A stretch of DNA of 62,868 nt from an uncultured Caryophanales bacterium (GTDB taxonomy: Bacteria > Bacillota_I > Bacilli_A > RF39 > UBA660). The translations under genes and the position numbers were made by a program. Below the pieces are notes generated by a model that searched no databases, was not told where the DNA came from, and worked only from the letters and a program-made list of their open reading frames with translations. Location of the stretch: assembly GCA_946624985.1 (NCBI GenBank), contig CAMOSQ010000005.1, forward strand, positions 1 to 62,868, given 5' to 3'. Below are positions 7,936 to 19,039 of the stretch, one piece after another. How positions within the stretch are numbered: position 1 is the first letter of the stretch; each line of letters opens with the position of its first letter.

Positions 7936-8706
7936 CTAATCATTTATTATGGAATATATTTTAACAATGAATCTCTGCCATTTAGGAGCACTATAAATAA
8001 ATTTATCACCATCCAAAGACTTAACAATTTGTTTTACAATTGATTTCTTATTCCTATACTGAAATAAACTCCAAAAAATATTTTCTTTTTTACTTATAAA
8101 ATCTAATTCATCCTTAAATAATGTATCATTTATTTCATATTTTTCATAAAGCATAATCTCATTAAAACCTGTTTTATACATCCCAGGTTCAATCAAAGAA
8201 ACACTTATATTTTTACCTAACAATTTAAGTTCACCCCTTAAAACCTTTGATAAATTTATAAGAGATGCCTTAGTAGAAGTATAAGCGCCCATAAACCTTG
8301 GAGGAAATAAACCAGATAAAGATGACATTATTATTATTTTCCCACTATCCTTTTTAATCATATTTTCTAAAACTATCTGAATTAATTTTATATTTCTAAA
8401 TATATTAACTTCATATACTTCACGTATCTTATCCAAAGAAATTTCTATAATAGAGCCACCATGTCCAATAGCTGCATTTGAAATTAATATATCTATATCA
8501 AGTTTTTGAATAACCTCTAAATCTTTATCACTTAATAAATCTAATTTTATTACTTTAATATTTTTTTCATCCTTATATTTTTCTCTTTGTAAAATTAATT
8601 GCTTATCAGTATGTACACCAACATAAATAAAATATTTATCCTTAATATTCTTAATTACATCACGTGCAATACCAGATCCAGCACCAGTATATAATATTTT
8701 TTTCAT
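7936..8706 (-). CDS. SDR-family oxidoreductase
   Basis: TGAGSGIARDV, NAAIG, SSLSG...YTSTKASL motifs. Confidence 0.9.
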   Translation of the reverse strand: MKKILYTGAGSGIARDVIKNIKDKYFIYVGVHTDKQLILQREKYKDEKNIKVIKLDLLSDKDLEVIQKLDIDILISNAAIGHGGSIIEISLDKIREVYEVNIFRNIKLIQIVLENMIKKDSGKIIIMSSLSGLFPPRFMGAYTSTKASLINLSKVLRGELKLLGKNISVSLIEPGMYKTGFNEIMLYEKYEINDTLFKDELDFISKKENIFWSLFQYRNKKSIVKQIVKSLDGDKFIYSAPKWQRFIVKIYSIIND

Positions 8707-8805
8707 AAAACCACCACTATTATTATCAACACTATGAATTATTTTATTTATTTTTCTTTATTTTTATACTTGTTTGTGATAAAATTATTTCGTTGAGGTG
8801 ATTTA

Positions 8806-9354
8806 ATGTTTAAAAAATTAGATATATTAGATGAAAAAGATAAACATTTAAGGATGAAATCTGTAGACGCAGAATTTCCCTTATCTAAAGATGAAAAAAA
8901 ATTAATTCAAAGAATCATTGATCATCTTACATATAGTCAAATTGAAGAATATGAAAAAAAATACGACTTACGTCCTGGTATGGGACTTGCTTTCCCTCAA
9001 ATCGGAATAAACAAAAGAATTATCGTAATAGTCCACGAATATGAGGACGGAAAATTTGACAACTATGTAGTTATTAATCCAAAAATCATTTCTAACTCTG
9101 AAGAAATAATTGCTGCAGAAGCAGGAGAAGGATGCTTAAGTGTAAATCGTGAAGTAGAAGGACATGTACCAAGATATGCAAGAGTAACAATAGAAGGATA
9201 TGATGAAGACGGAAACCTAATTCAAATTCGAGCTCGTGAAGACTTATCCATTGCATTCCAACATGAAATCGATCACTTAGATGGAATATTATTCTATGAT
9301 AGAATTGACAAAAATAAACCCTTCTATAACGAAGGAGAAATAAGATTAATATAG
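8806..9354 (+). CDS. def: Peptide deformylase
   Basis: GMGLAFPQIG, EGCLSV, QHEIDHLDG. Confidence 0.95.
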   Translation: MFKKLDILDEKDKHLRMKSVDAEFPLSKDEKKLIQRIIDHLTYSQIEEYEKKYDLRPGMGLAFPQIGINKRIIVIVHEYEDGKFDNYVVINPKIISNSEEIIAAEAGEGCLSVNREVEGHVPRYARVTIEGYDEDGNLIQIRAREDLSIAFQHEIDHLDGILFYDRIDKNKPFYNEGEIRLI

Positions 9355-9375
9355 TCGTTTAATACGACTTTTTTT
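9353..9375 (+). terminator. Terminator after def
   Basis: AGTCGT-TTAAT-ACGACT then T run. Confidence 0.75.
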
Positions 9376-9384
9376 GGAGGTTAT

Positions 9385-10317
9385 ATGTTTATATACAGTG
9401 ATACAAATAAACGATATCATACTCTTGATTATTTTTATAAACATAAATTTGGATGTAAAGTTTTTAAAATAAGTCTAAACGGTGGTTTTACCTGCCCAAA
9501 CATAGATGGTACTGTTGGTACACGAGGATGCATTTATTGTTCAAAGCTTGGTAGTGGTGAATTTGCAGGTAAATCAAGTGACGATTTAATAAAACAATTC
9601 AATGATATAAAAAACATAATGAATAAAAAATGGACTGGTAAATATATAGGATACTTTCAAGCTAGAACAAATACATATGCACCAGTAAACATTTTAAAAG
9701 AAAAATATGAAACAATTCTAAAATTAGATGACGTAATTGGATTATCTATAGCAACTCGTCCTGATTCAATAACTGATGAATGCCTAAATTATTTAAGTGA
9801 ACTTAATAAAAAAACATTTTTAACCGTTGAACTTGGATTACAAAGCATACACGAATCAACCAATAAACTTATTAATAGATGTCATTCTCTAGAATGCTTT
9901 GCAGAAATGGTTAATAAACTAAGAAAACATAATATAAATGTTGTTGTACATATCATAAATGGCCTTCCATACGAAACATATGATATGATGATAGATACAA
10001 TTAAATTCATTAATAAACTAGACATACAAGGTGTTAAAATACATATGCTGCACATTGTTAAAAATACAGACTTAGAAAAAATGTACACTGAAAAACCATT
10101 TCATATTTTAACTCGCGAAGAATATGTTAAAACTGTCTGCGACCAATTAGAACTACTAAGACCAGAAATAGTTATTAATAGAATAACAGGAGATCCAAAA
10201 AAAGAAGACCTTATTGAGCCTTCTTGGTTACTTAAAAAATTCTGTGTCTTAAATGAAATAGATAAAGAATTAGCACGAAGAAAATCCTATCAAGGAAAGA
10301 TGTTAGAAAGTGATTAA
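9385..10317 (+). CDS. Radical SAM protein, YhcC/TIGR01212-like
   Basis: CPNIDGTVGTRGCIYC cluster motif. Confidence 0.85.
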   Translation: MFIYSDTNKRYHTLDYFYKHKFGCKVFKISLNGGFTCPNIDGTVGTRGCIYCSKLGSGEFAGKSSDDLIKQFNDIKNIMNKKWTGKYIGYFQARTNTYAPVNILKEKYETILKLDDVIGLSIATRPDSITDECLNYLSELNKKTFLTVELGLQSIHESTNKLINRCHSLECFAEMVNKLRKHNINVVVHIINGLPYETYDMMIDTIKFINKLDIQGVKIHMLHIVKNTDLEKMYTEKPFHILTREEYVKTVCDQLELLRPEIVINRITGDPKKEDLIEPSWLLKKFCVLNEIDKELARRKSYQGKMLESD

Positions 10318-10319
10318 TT

Positions 10320-11708
10320 TCACTTTTTTTCTTTTGGAATTTCAAAATAAAATGTTGTTCCTTTATTTACTTCAGACTCAACACCATATTTAAAATTATG
10401 GCTTTCAAGAATACTTTTTACTATAGAAAGACCTATTCCAGAACCAACCTGCACTCTAGAATGAGTTTTATCAATTTTATAATACTTATCCCAAATATGA
10501 TTTAGTTCCTCTTCCTCAATTCCCTTTCCAGTATCCTTTATTTCTACTCTAATACTATTTTTTTCATCCAATAAATTTATATATACTAACTTATCCTCAC
10601 CAGTATAATTAATTGCATTATTTACTAAATTATATATTACCTGCTCTAATCTTTTCTTATCAGCACATACCATTATTTTTTTCTTCTCTTTATATTCAAT
10701 TTTATAATCATCCTTTTCAATATAAATATCATATCTTTTTATTATTGATTTAATTAATTCATTTATATCAAACTCTTCTATATTAAGTGGTTGAGTATTA
10801 GAATTTATTTTTGATAATTCCAAAATATCATTTACAAGTATATTTAATCTATCAGCCTCTTCAATAATTGTATCTAAATTTTTATTCATCTTTTCTTTAT
10901 CCCTATAAGTAACATCTCTAATTAATTCAGCATAAGCCTTTATCATTGTAAGAGGAGTCTTTAAATCATGAGAAACATTAGCGAGCAATTCTCTTCTTAC
11001 ATCCTCAGTCTTATTCAGTTCATTACAAGCATAATTAAGAGTCTTTGATAAATCATCAATCTCCTCTATCTCACTTTCTTCAAACGTTATATCATACTTC
11101 CCCTTCGCCATCATATTAGCCTTATTCTTTATCCTTATTATAGGATCAGATATTATTTTAGATATAAAATATGATATCACTAATGACAAAATTATAACAA
11201 TTAATGATACATAAAAAAACTGACTTTTAAGTATTGTTACAGTAGCATCTATAGGTTCAAGTGACGCACTAACAAATAAATGCGTATTATCATTTACTTT
11301 CACCGCAAGCACTAACGTCTCATTATTAAATCTTGGATTTTTTAATGTATATCGTGCCGAATTATTATTAGAATTAATAAAATCATTTTTATAATTATAA
11401 TTATCCTGAGCATTCGCAATACATCCTCTATTAAATGTATTAGATAAATATACCAACTTATTATTTTTAATGAGTTCTATACATACTCCCTTATCCTGAG
11501 ATAAACTATCCAAAGTTTGTTCTAAATTATAATCAGTATAATTTGTAGCAATCGCACCAACCGTACTTACTAACTCTCTGGTTTTATACCATTTATAATA
11601 CCTATCTAAAAATATAATTTGAAACAACCATAAAAATATCAATATACCTAATGAAAAAATTATTAAATATATCCATATTTTACTTCTTAAATTACTTTTT
11701 GATTTCAA
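10320..11708 (-). CDS. Sensor histidine kinase
   Basis: H-box NVSHDLKTPLT, HAMP-like region, DTGKGI, GSGIGLSIVK. Confidence 0.92.
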   Translation of the reverse strand: MKSKSNLRSKIWIYLIIFSLGILIFLWLFQIIFLDRYYKWYKTRELVSTVGAIATNYTDYNLEQTLDSLSQDKGVCIELIKNNKLVYLSNTFNRGCIANAQDNYNYKNDFINSNNNSARYTLKNPRFNNETLVLAVKVNDNTHLFVSASLEPIDATVTILKSQFFYVSLIVIILSLVISYFISKIISDPIIRIKNKANMMAKGKYDITFEESEIEEIDDLSKTLNYACNELNKTEDVRRELLANVSHDLKTPLTMIKAYAELIRDVTYRDKEKMNKNLDTIIEEADRLNILVNDILELSKINSNTQPLNIEEFDINELIKSIIKRYDIYIEKDDYKIEYKEKKKIMVCADKKRLEQVIYNLVNNAINYTGEDKLVYINLLDEKNSIRVEIKDTGKGIEEEELNHIWDKYYKIDKTHSRVQVGSGIGLSIVKSILESHNFKYGVESEVNKGTTFYFEIPKEKK

Positions 11709-12354
11709 ATTTATATCCCATACTTCTTACTGTTACTATTAAATCTCTATACTGTTTTAGGTTGTTTCTTAACATCTTTATATGAGTATCAATTGTTCTA
11801 TCATCTCCAAAAAAATCATAACCCCATATTTTACTTAATAATTGTTCTCTTGATAAAGCAATATTTTCATTTTTAACAAAATATGACAATAATTCAAACT
11901 CCTTTGGTGTCAACTTTACCTCATCATTACCTATATATACCGTATGACCCTTAAAATCAATCCTTAAAGTCTTATAAACATATTCATCAACTACTTTATT
12001 TGTCCTTTTTAAAACAGCCTTTATTCTCGCAATCAATTCCTTAGGAGAAAATGGTTTTGTCATATAATCATCCGACCCTAAATCAAAACCCATTAACTTA
12101 TCAAACTCCTCTTTTCTAGCAGATAATAATATTACTGGTATATTTTTAATTTGCTTAATTTCTTTTAAAGTACTAAAACCATCTAATTTTGGCATCATTA
12201 TATCAAGAACTATTATATCTATATCATTATTTTTAACTTTATCTAATGCTTCAATTCCATTTTCTGCTTCTAATACACAATAGTTTTCTAAAGCACAATA
12301 CTCCTTTATTACTTCTCTTATAAGCGGTTCATCATCTACTATTAATATTTTCAT
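11692..12354 (-). CDS. OmpR-family response regulator
   Basis: Receiver (VDDEP, LDIMMPKLDG, TKPF) and winged-helix C-terminus. Confidence 0.95.
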   Translation of the reverse strand: MKILIVDDEPLIREVIKEYCALENYCVLEAENGIEALDKVKNNDIDIIVLDIMMPKLDGFSTLKEIKQIKNIPVILLSARKEEFDKLMGFDLGSDDYMTKPFSPKELIARIKAVLKRTNKVVDEYVYKTLRIDFKGHTVYIGNDEVKLTPKEFELLSYFVKNENIALSREQLLSKIWGYDFFGDDRTIDTHIKMLRNNLKQYRDLIVTVRSMGYKFEIKK

Positions 12355-12434
12355 AAATTTGTCACCTCATATATAATTATACATATAAATTTGTATATTT
12401 TGTGAAAAATTAACAATAATAATTAAAAAACACC

Positions 12435-14936
12435 TTACTGGTGTTTTTTTCTATTATAAATAAATATTACTATTCCAACTAAGCTTATTATTGCGCCTTC
12501 TTTTAATCCTCTTGTAACATACTTAAATTCTACAACATGATTTCCTTTTGGAATATTAAATGAAATCAACGCATCAAATAGTTTATCTGGTTTAATTTCA
12601 ATTCCATCTATATATACTTTCATTGCTTTATCATATGGAATGGATGTATATAATGTCTTATTTTGTGAACTAACATTTATATTAGTTTTTATGTAGTCAC
12701 CTTTATATTCTATTACTTTTAGACTTTCATGTTTTTTTAATGTTTCTATAGCCTTACTAAATTTTTCCAAATCAAGTGTATAAAACATAAATTCTTTTGG
12801 TCTTATTTCATTTTCAAGTAGAACAAATTCTAGTTCAAGTTCTACATCCTTGTCATAATTTCCTAGTTCTAATACATTGCATTGATATCCGTTTTCATCT
12901 TTTATATCAATTATACTTTTTCCATTTAACAGTACATCTACATCCTTATATTTTTCACAGGACATATATCCATATAAAATTCCTGGATAATCTGTATTTA
13001 TTTTTATTTTTATTGATGCTTTATCATTTGGATTTATTTTTTTATAAACAACTTTTTCTTCGTTTTCATCCAATTTTAAGTTATTATAACTTATTTCATA
13101 ACTATTCTTATAAAAAACATCTTCTAAATTTCTATCCATATATTTTAATATGTTATTTTGATTTATAAATGGTTCATATTTTTTTAATTCAAGTTTATTT
13201 ATATTATCTGTAATAAATCCAAGGGGTAAATTATATATATTTTCATAAGTATTTATATCATATTTTTTATCTAGTTTATTATAGTATGTTAATTCTTTTT
13301 TTGAAAGTAAATATTTGATATTAAATAATGAATTTGTAACTAATGTTGATCCATAATAATTTGTTACATAAAATCTATTAAATATTCCTAAATATTTTCC
13401 TAAAAAAATATTATTTGAACCTTCATATGTACTGCTGAAATGTGATATACCATTATAATTTAATAGTAATTCATCATTTGATGAATATGAATAATCCTTT
13501 TCCATTCTAAAGAATGTGTTTTCTTTTTCATTTATTTTATCAACTATTTCACCTGTTTGTGTAACAAAAGTTTCATATTTAACTTTATTTTGATATTTAA
13601 TATTATATATTGTAATTCCACCATTCAATGCCATTTCAAAAGTTACTAATAATACTATTAATTTACTTAGTTCTTTGTTTTTATTTTTATATAAGTATAT
13701 AAGATATATACACATTAATACTAACGTACCTATTATTTTGTAATACATTGATTTTGTATATAAAAGTTTATCTATTAATAATGTTAAGAGTGTTAAATAA
13801 AAAATAAATTTTTTTATATATACTTTATCTATTTCTTTTATTTTTAAAAGACTTTTATAAGCTATAATAAGAAGTATAAAATCAAACATAAATGAGTATC
13901 TAAATGGGAAACCTACAGGATTTCTAAATGTATGCCAAATTGTATTTATAGGTGAAAATACAAATCCAAGTAGAAAAACACATATTAGTACTAATGATGC
14001 TTTTTTCTCTTTATTATTTACATTTTTATTAAAGAAATAATAAATAACTAGTACTATCATTATGAGTGATATATAAACATTTGGAAGTGATCCTAATATA
14101 TCACTGTTTTTAAATGTTCCAATATAAAATCTTGTTATTAAATCAAATAATGCAAATCTTTGATTTGGAACAAAATCACCTAACATCCCATTTGCTTTTC
14201 CTTGCATTAATGAAAAAATTGCTGGAATAAGTATTATACCTGATGTTAATACACTTATTAATATATACTTAATACAGTAAAAAATATCTTTTATATTTAT
14301 CTTTTTCTCTTTTAAATATATTAAATATATATAATATATTAATGATGATATACATGACATATATCCTATATAATAATTAAATATGATTGATAATGTTAGT
14401 GATATATAAAATAGCGTCGGCTTTTTAATAGTTAACCTATTTACTCCTAAAAAAATTAATGGAAGCATTATAACCCCATCTAACCACATTATATTTTGAC
14501 TATATGCAATGTTATATGCCATTAATGAGTATGATATTGAAAATACTAATGAAGTTGTTCCTTTTTTAAATGTTTTTTCAAAAAATAAATAACTTGTTAG
14601 ACCAGAAAATCCAATTTTTAATATATTTATTATTAATACGAATTTTGGTATATCTACTCTATTAAAGAAAATAATTAATATATTAAATGGGCTCATTAGA
14701 TAATAAGCTATTAGTCCAAAAAAATTTCCACCAAGTGTTTTACTAAATGAGTAAAATGGACTTATACTTCCATTTAATACATTTTTAAGCGCAGCAAAAA
14801 ACTCAACATATTGATTTGCTAAATCAACGGTTAGTATATTTTTATTTCCTATTATAATTCCAGAAAATAGATATAGAAAAAACATAACTACAATTGGTAT
14901 TATAAATGATAATAAGTAATATTTAATTTTTTTCAT
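12435..14936 (-). CDS. YfhO-family membrane protein (glycosyltransferase-like)
   Basis: Multi-TM N-terminus and C-terminal YfhO features (SIPYDKAMKVYIDG..GNHVVEFKY). Confidence 0.88.
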   Translation of the reverse strand: MKKIKYYLLSFIIPIVVMFFLYLFSGIIIGNKNILTVDLANQYVEFFAALKNVLNGSISPFYSFSKTLGGNFFGLIAYYLMSPFNILIIFFNRVDIPKFVLIINILKIGFSGLTSYLFFEKTFKKGTTSLVFSISYSLMAYNIAYSQNIMWLDGVIMLPLIFLGVNRLTIKKPTLFYISLTLSIIFNYYIGYMSCISSLIYYIYLIYLKEKKINIKDIFYCIKYILISVLTSGIILIPAIFSLMQGKANGMLGDFVPNQRFALFDLITRFYIGTFKNSDILGSLPNVYISLIMIVLVIYYFFNKNVNNKEKKASLVLICVFLLGFVFSPINTIWHTFRNPVGFPFRYSFMFDFILLIIAYKSLLKIKEIDKVYIKKFIFYLTLLTLLIDKLLYTKSMYYKIIGTLVLMCIYLIYLYKNKNKELSKLIVLLVTFEMALNGGITIYNIKYQNKVKYETFVTQTGEIVDKINEKENTFFRMEKDYSYSSNDELLLNYNGISHFSSTYEGSNNIFLGKYLGIFNRFYVTNYYGSTLVTNSLFNIKYLLSKKELTYYNKLDKKYDINTYENIYNLPLGFITDNINKLELKKYEPFINQNNILKYMDRNLEDVFYKNSYEISYNNLKLDENEEKVVYKKINPNDKASIKIKINTDYPGILYGYMSCEKYKDVDVLLNGKSIIDIKDENGYQCNVLELGNYDKDVELELEFVLLENEIRPKEFMFYTLDLEKFSKAIETLKKHESLKVIEYKGDYIKTNINVSSQNKTLYTSIPYDKAMKVYIDGIEIKPDKLFDALISFNIPKGNHVVEFKYVTRGLKEGAIISLVGIVIFIYNRKKHQ

Positions 14937-14984
14937 AATTTCTCCTTTTTTTGATATTTTAGCACATATTAGTATTAGTTTCTA

Positions 14985-15407
14985 CTATTTGCATTTGTAT
15001 CCGTCCTCTTCGTAATACTTAATTTGCTTATGTTGTTCATCATAAATTTTAAATTTTTCTTTTACTATTTCTGAAGCATTTTTAGTATCTATATTATATG
15101 TAAAAATTCCATCCCCTAGTTCAAGTGTAATTCCACTTGTTTGTTCAAACATAGCTTTTTCTGATTTTTTACTGTATTGTATACTTTCCATATCCATATT
15201 TTTATCATATGTTTCCGTTATTATTATGTTTTCCACTTTGCCTTCTTTTGATTTTATACGTATATCTGTATCAATATAATCACCATTAATTAATTCACGT
15301 TTTGTACAGTTTTTTGTAATATATCCTTTTGTAACTTCACCTAAACATCCTGTAAGAAGAATTATTGTACATATTAAAATAATTTTTTTCATATTAGCTC
15401 CTATCAA
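14985..15407 (-). CDS. Small lipoprotein (DUF1307/YehR-like)
   Basis: Lipobox ILLTGCLG. Confidence 0.7.
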   Translation of the reverse strand: MIGANMKKIILICTIILLTGCLGEVTKGYITKNCTKRELINGDYIDTDIRIKSKEGKVENIIITETYDKNMDMESIQYSKKSEKAMFEQTSGITLELGDGIFTYNIDTKNASEIVKEKFKIYDEQHKQIKYYEEDGYKCK

Positions 15408-15426
15408 AAAGTACTGTAAAACAGTA

Positions 15427-17208
15427 CTATTTTTTTATTTTTTTTATTTCTTCATCTAGTCTTTCCTTTATGATATAATTCGTAAATCCATCTTCTATAT
15501 AGTGTTCACTCATAAACTCTTTACTTTTATCTAATAGTATATATATAGGCTTGCTTGTTAATTTCTTTATTTGATTTAATACTTGAATTCCTCTTTCATT
15601 TTTTAATTCATCATCAATTATTATAAATTCAAATATTTCATTTTTTATTTTTTCTACTGCATCTTTACCATATAATGAGTTCACTATTTCATAATCTTCT
15701 AATTTTTCTATTATTTCATTTACACTCTTTGTATCAACACTTACTATTAAAGCTTTTTTTTCATTTAATATTTTTTTAGAATACTTTTCTAAAGAATTTT
15801 CTCTTTTATTTTCTTTTATTTGTTGATCAATTGTTATTAAAAAACTACTTCCCTTATTTTCTTCACTTTTAATTATAAAACTACCATTTAGTGATTTTAT
15901 AATTTTATGAGCAAGCGGTAATGATATATCTAGTTTATCTATTCTTTCTTGTTCTTTTGATTCTATTTTTTCTGATACATTTAATATTGTATTAATTTTA
16001 TGAATACTCATTCCTTGTCCTGAATCAGATATTTCTATCATTAGTCTACATATTCCATATTTTATTATTGTATCTATACTTAGTTCAATAAATCCTTCTT
16101 CTGTGTATTTTATTGAGTCAAATATTATAGAAAGTATTATTTGTTTTATTTTTGTATTATCACCATTTAAATATCTTGGAATATCATCTGATATATTACA
16201 CCTAAATATAATATTTTTATTTGATTTACTAATTTCAGATTTTATTCTTAGTTTCAATTCGTCAAAAAAGTTTTTTGTATTATACGTATTTTCAATTATT
16301 TTTAGGTTATTTATATCCATCTTTGATACATCTAAAGTACTATTTACATATGTATATAGTTGTTTAGAATTTGTATTTATTAGTTTGATTTTTTCTTCTA
16401 TATCTTTTGGATTATCTATTAGTTCATTACTTATATTTATTATATCTTGTAATGGTTTTTTTAAATCTTGTGATATTTTAAAAATAAATCTTGTTTTTTC
16501 TTCATAGTTTTGTTCCGTTAATTTTTTATTTTCACTTAGTTCTTCAACCATCTGCATATCTGGATTTTCAATTGTAAAGTACATTAAAAATGTTATAAAT
16601 GTATGTACCCCTGTAGAAAGAAGAAGTGATGGATATTTCATTTGTATATATCCTGCAAATCCACCTATTATTAAAAATGTTAGAATTGGTACATATTTTT
16701 TGCTTTTTATGTTTTCTTTATTCCATATTAAACATATTATTCCTACTAATACGTATCCAAATGACATAATATAATCAATATTAACACTTTGTCCATACGT
16801 ATAATATACAGCATTTTCATAATAGAAATTAATTGGTGAAATATATATTAGTATTGTACTTATTATTGTTATTACAATTAATGTATTTTTTATCGTTTTT
16901 TTATTTTCTTGTTTAGTTTTTTGTGTAACAGTAATAAATGTTACATATGTTATAAGTAAAGATAACCAAACTAAAATTACAACGCAATATGTTTTTGCGA
17001 TAAATGTGCTTAATAATATATACTTTTTATATACAGGCATTAATATATCTAATATTAGTTCAAGTAATATTTCTACTAGGGAGGTAATTATCAAATATGA
17101 GTATATCTTATTTTCAGTTGTTTCTAGTCTTTTTTTGTTAAAGTAAACTATTATAAGTAATATTGAAAAGAAAAACGATTGTATTAAAAAATATATACCT
17201 GTTTTCAT
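15427..17208 (-). CDS. Membrane hybrid sensor kinase-like protein with degenerate H-box plus receiver domain
   Basis: TM N-terminus, SQDLKKPL in place of SHxLRTPL, DSGQGM, C-terminal receiver-like domain. Confidence 0.75.
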   Translation of the reverse strand: MKTGIYFLIQSFFFSILLIIVYFNKKRLETTENKIYSYLIITSLVEILLELILDILMPVYKKYILLSTFIAKTYCVVILVWLSLLITYVTFITVTQKTKQENKKTIKNTLIVITIISTILIYISPINFYYENAVYYTYGQSVNIDYIMSFGYVLVGIICLIWNKENIKSKKYVPILTFLIIGGFAGYIQMKYPSLLLSTGVHTFITFLMYFTIENPDMQMVEELSENKKLTEQNYEEKTRFIFKISQDLKKPLQDIINISNELIDNPKDIEEKIKLINTNSKQLYTYVNSTLDVSKMDINNLKIIENTYNTKNFFDELKLRIKSEISKSNKNIIFRCNISDDIPRYLNGDNTKIKQIILSIIFDSIKYTEEGFIELSIDTIIKYGICRLMIEISDSGQGMSIHKINTILNVSEKIESKEQERIDKLDISLPLAHKIIKSLNGSFIIKSEENKGSSFLITIDQQIKENKRENSLEKYSKKILNEKKALIVSVDTKSVNEIIEKLEDYEIVNSLYGKDAVEKIKNEIFEFIIIDDELKNERGIQVLNQIKKLTSKPIYILLDKSKEFMSEHYIEDGFTNYIIKERLDEEIKKIKK

Positions 17209-18971
17209 CTTTTCCCTCCTATTTTCTTTTGTCTATGTTCTCCTTCATATTCTTCTTTAGCCCATTGTTCTAATAGATTATAATCTTCTTTGTCTGATGC
17301 AATAAGTGGTATTTCATCAACAAATGTTATACTTTTTGGTATTTCAAAACTTTTTAAAATGTTATTTGTATTTTCATTTTCAAGTTCTATTACCATTTGT
17401 TTTAATATTTCAATTATTTTTTGTGCCTGTTCTTCTGTTTTCTCATATCCTTGTTTTAGTACTATATATGCTTTTGATTCCCATAATGTATCTTGATTTG
17501 GTTTTGCTACCGCAGCACATCTTTCTACGCATGCTATTCTTGATAAGAATAGTTTTAGATGCTCTGGATAAAGTTTGTTTCCGTCTGATAATATTTTAAA
17601 TCTAGATTTTCTTCCTGTCATTGTAAAATATCCTTCTTCATCTAAATATCCAATTGCGCCTGTTTTTAAATAAGTTTTTCCTTTATATATTAATTTTGCT
17701 CTTTTTGTTAATTCAGGTTCTTTATAATATTCCTTAAATATGTGTTTACCTGATATGCATAAATGTCCTTCCTCTAGATATTTTTTTTCTTCATATGTTT
17801 CAGGATCTACTACAATTGCGGTACTTCCCACTAATGGTTTTCCCACTGTTTTTCTTTTAATTTTTGATCCTACTGCCATTGTACTTGTTGCGACACTTTC
17901 AGCATTACCTGAGCCATTATAAAATTCTATATTTGCTCCATGTCTTCTAAAAAATTCGATTCCTCTTTCTGCTTCTTCTGGTGTAAGAAAATCTCCTCCT
18001 GATACAAATGAATGTGCTGATGATAAATCTATATCTTCTTCTGTTGATCTTTTCATCATTTCTAATACAGCAGGACTTCCAAATATATAGTTAGGATTTT
18101 TTTTCAAAAACTGATTTACATTTTTATGATCAAGGCTTGGTGCTAAAATAGCTTCTCTTCCACATAGTAGTGTCATTAGTGTCGATGTTGCAAAGCCATA
18201 TGGATAACTAAATGGTACACATACAAGACACTTTTCTCCTTTTTTTGCTTTTATTCCACCTGTATTTTTCATATATATTCCTGAAGCTATAACGTTTTGA
18301 TTTGTTATTACAACTGATTTTGGTTTCCCTGTTGAACCACTTGTAAATAAAATTAAGGCATTTTGATTTTTTCCATATACTGTTCTATACATTTTATCAT
18401 AGTAACTCGCTATTGATTCAAGTTCACTAAATGAAATAAAATCCGAGTAACCTATTATGTTTTTTAATTTAGGGCTAAATGATGCAGAATTAATGTCTTT
18501 TTGATCAAGTGTTATTATTTGCTTTAATCCCGTTCCTTCAATCATTTTTTTATTATATTCTATTGTTTTATCATAGTTTATTAAAATTTTCGATTCAAAT
18601 AAATTTGCATAATACTTTATTTCAGCATCACTACATCCTGGATTTAAAAATGATATTGTTGCGCCAATTCTATTTGCAGCGAGAAAAATAGCTACTGCTT
18701 GAGCATAATTTGGCATAGACACAGGAATTATATCATTTTCTTTTATTCCTAATTCTTTAAATGCTTTTGATATTATTTTTGATATTTCAAATAGTTTTTT
18801 ATATGTTATTTTCAAATCTAGACAATCTATTGCTGCTCTATTTCCATATGTTAAATTTGCAGCTTTTATCATATTATATATACTCATATTAGGGATTATT
18901 GGATGTCGAGCAATAAAACTATGTCCTTGTTCATGTAGTTTATCAATAGATGGATATCCTGTTTTTTCCAT
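17205..18971 (-). CDS. AMP-binding acyl-CoA synthetase-like enzyme
   Basis: LFTSGSTGKPKSVV and TGAIGYLDEEGYFTMTGRKSRFK. Confidence 0.9.
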   Translation of the reverse strand: MEKTGYPSIDKLHEQGHSFIARHPIIPNMSIYNMIKAANLTYGNRAAIDCLDLKITYKKLFEISKIISKAFKELGIKENDIIPVSMPNYAQAVAIFLAANRIGATISFLNPGCSDAEIKYYANLFESKILINYDKTIEYNKKMIEGTGLKQIITLDQKDINSASFSPKLKNIIGYSDFISFSELESIASYYDKMYRTVYGKNQNALILFTSGSTGKPKSVVITNQNVIASGIYMKNTGGIKAKKGEKCLVCVPFSYPYGFATSTLMTLLCGREAILAPSLDHKNVNQFLKKNPNYIFGSPAVLEMMKRSTEEDIDLSSAHSFVSGGDFLTPEEAERGIEFFRRHGANIEFYNGSGNAESVATSTMAVGSKIKRKTVGKPLVGSTAIVVDPETYEEKKYLEEGHLCISGKHIFKEYYKEPELTKRAKLIYKGKTYLKTGAIGYLDEEGYFTMTGRKSRFKILSDGNKLYPEHLKLFLSRIACVERCAAVAKPNQDTLWESKAYIVLKQGYEKTEEQAQKIIEILKQMVIELENENTNNILKSFEIPKSITFVDEIPLIASDKEDYNLLEQWAKEEYEGEHRQKKIGGKR

Positions 18972-19039
18972 TATATCACTCCTATCATTTAATTCAATTA
19001 TAACATATTTTTTTTAATTTCGATATAATTAGAAAAAAA

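Noticed and set aside
12797-13168. Plus-strand ORFs antisense to YfhO, ABC, glyS, pheT and nifJ genes (for example 12797-13168, 22425-23024, 43649-43943, 51724-51960)
   Set aside because: Leu/Phe/Ile-rich shadow ORFs opposite confidently identified genes
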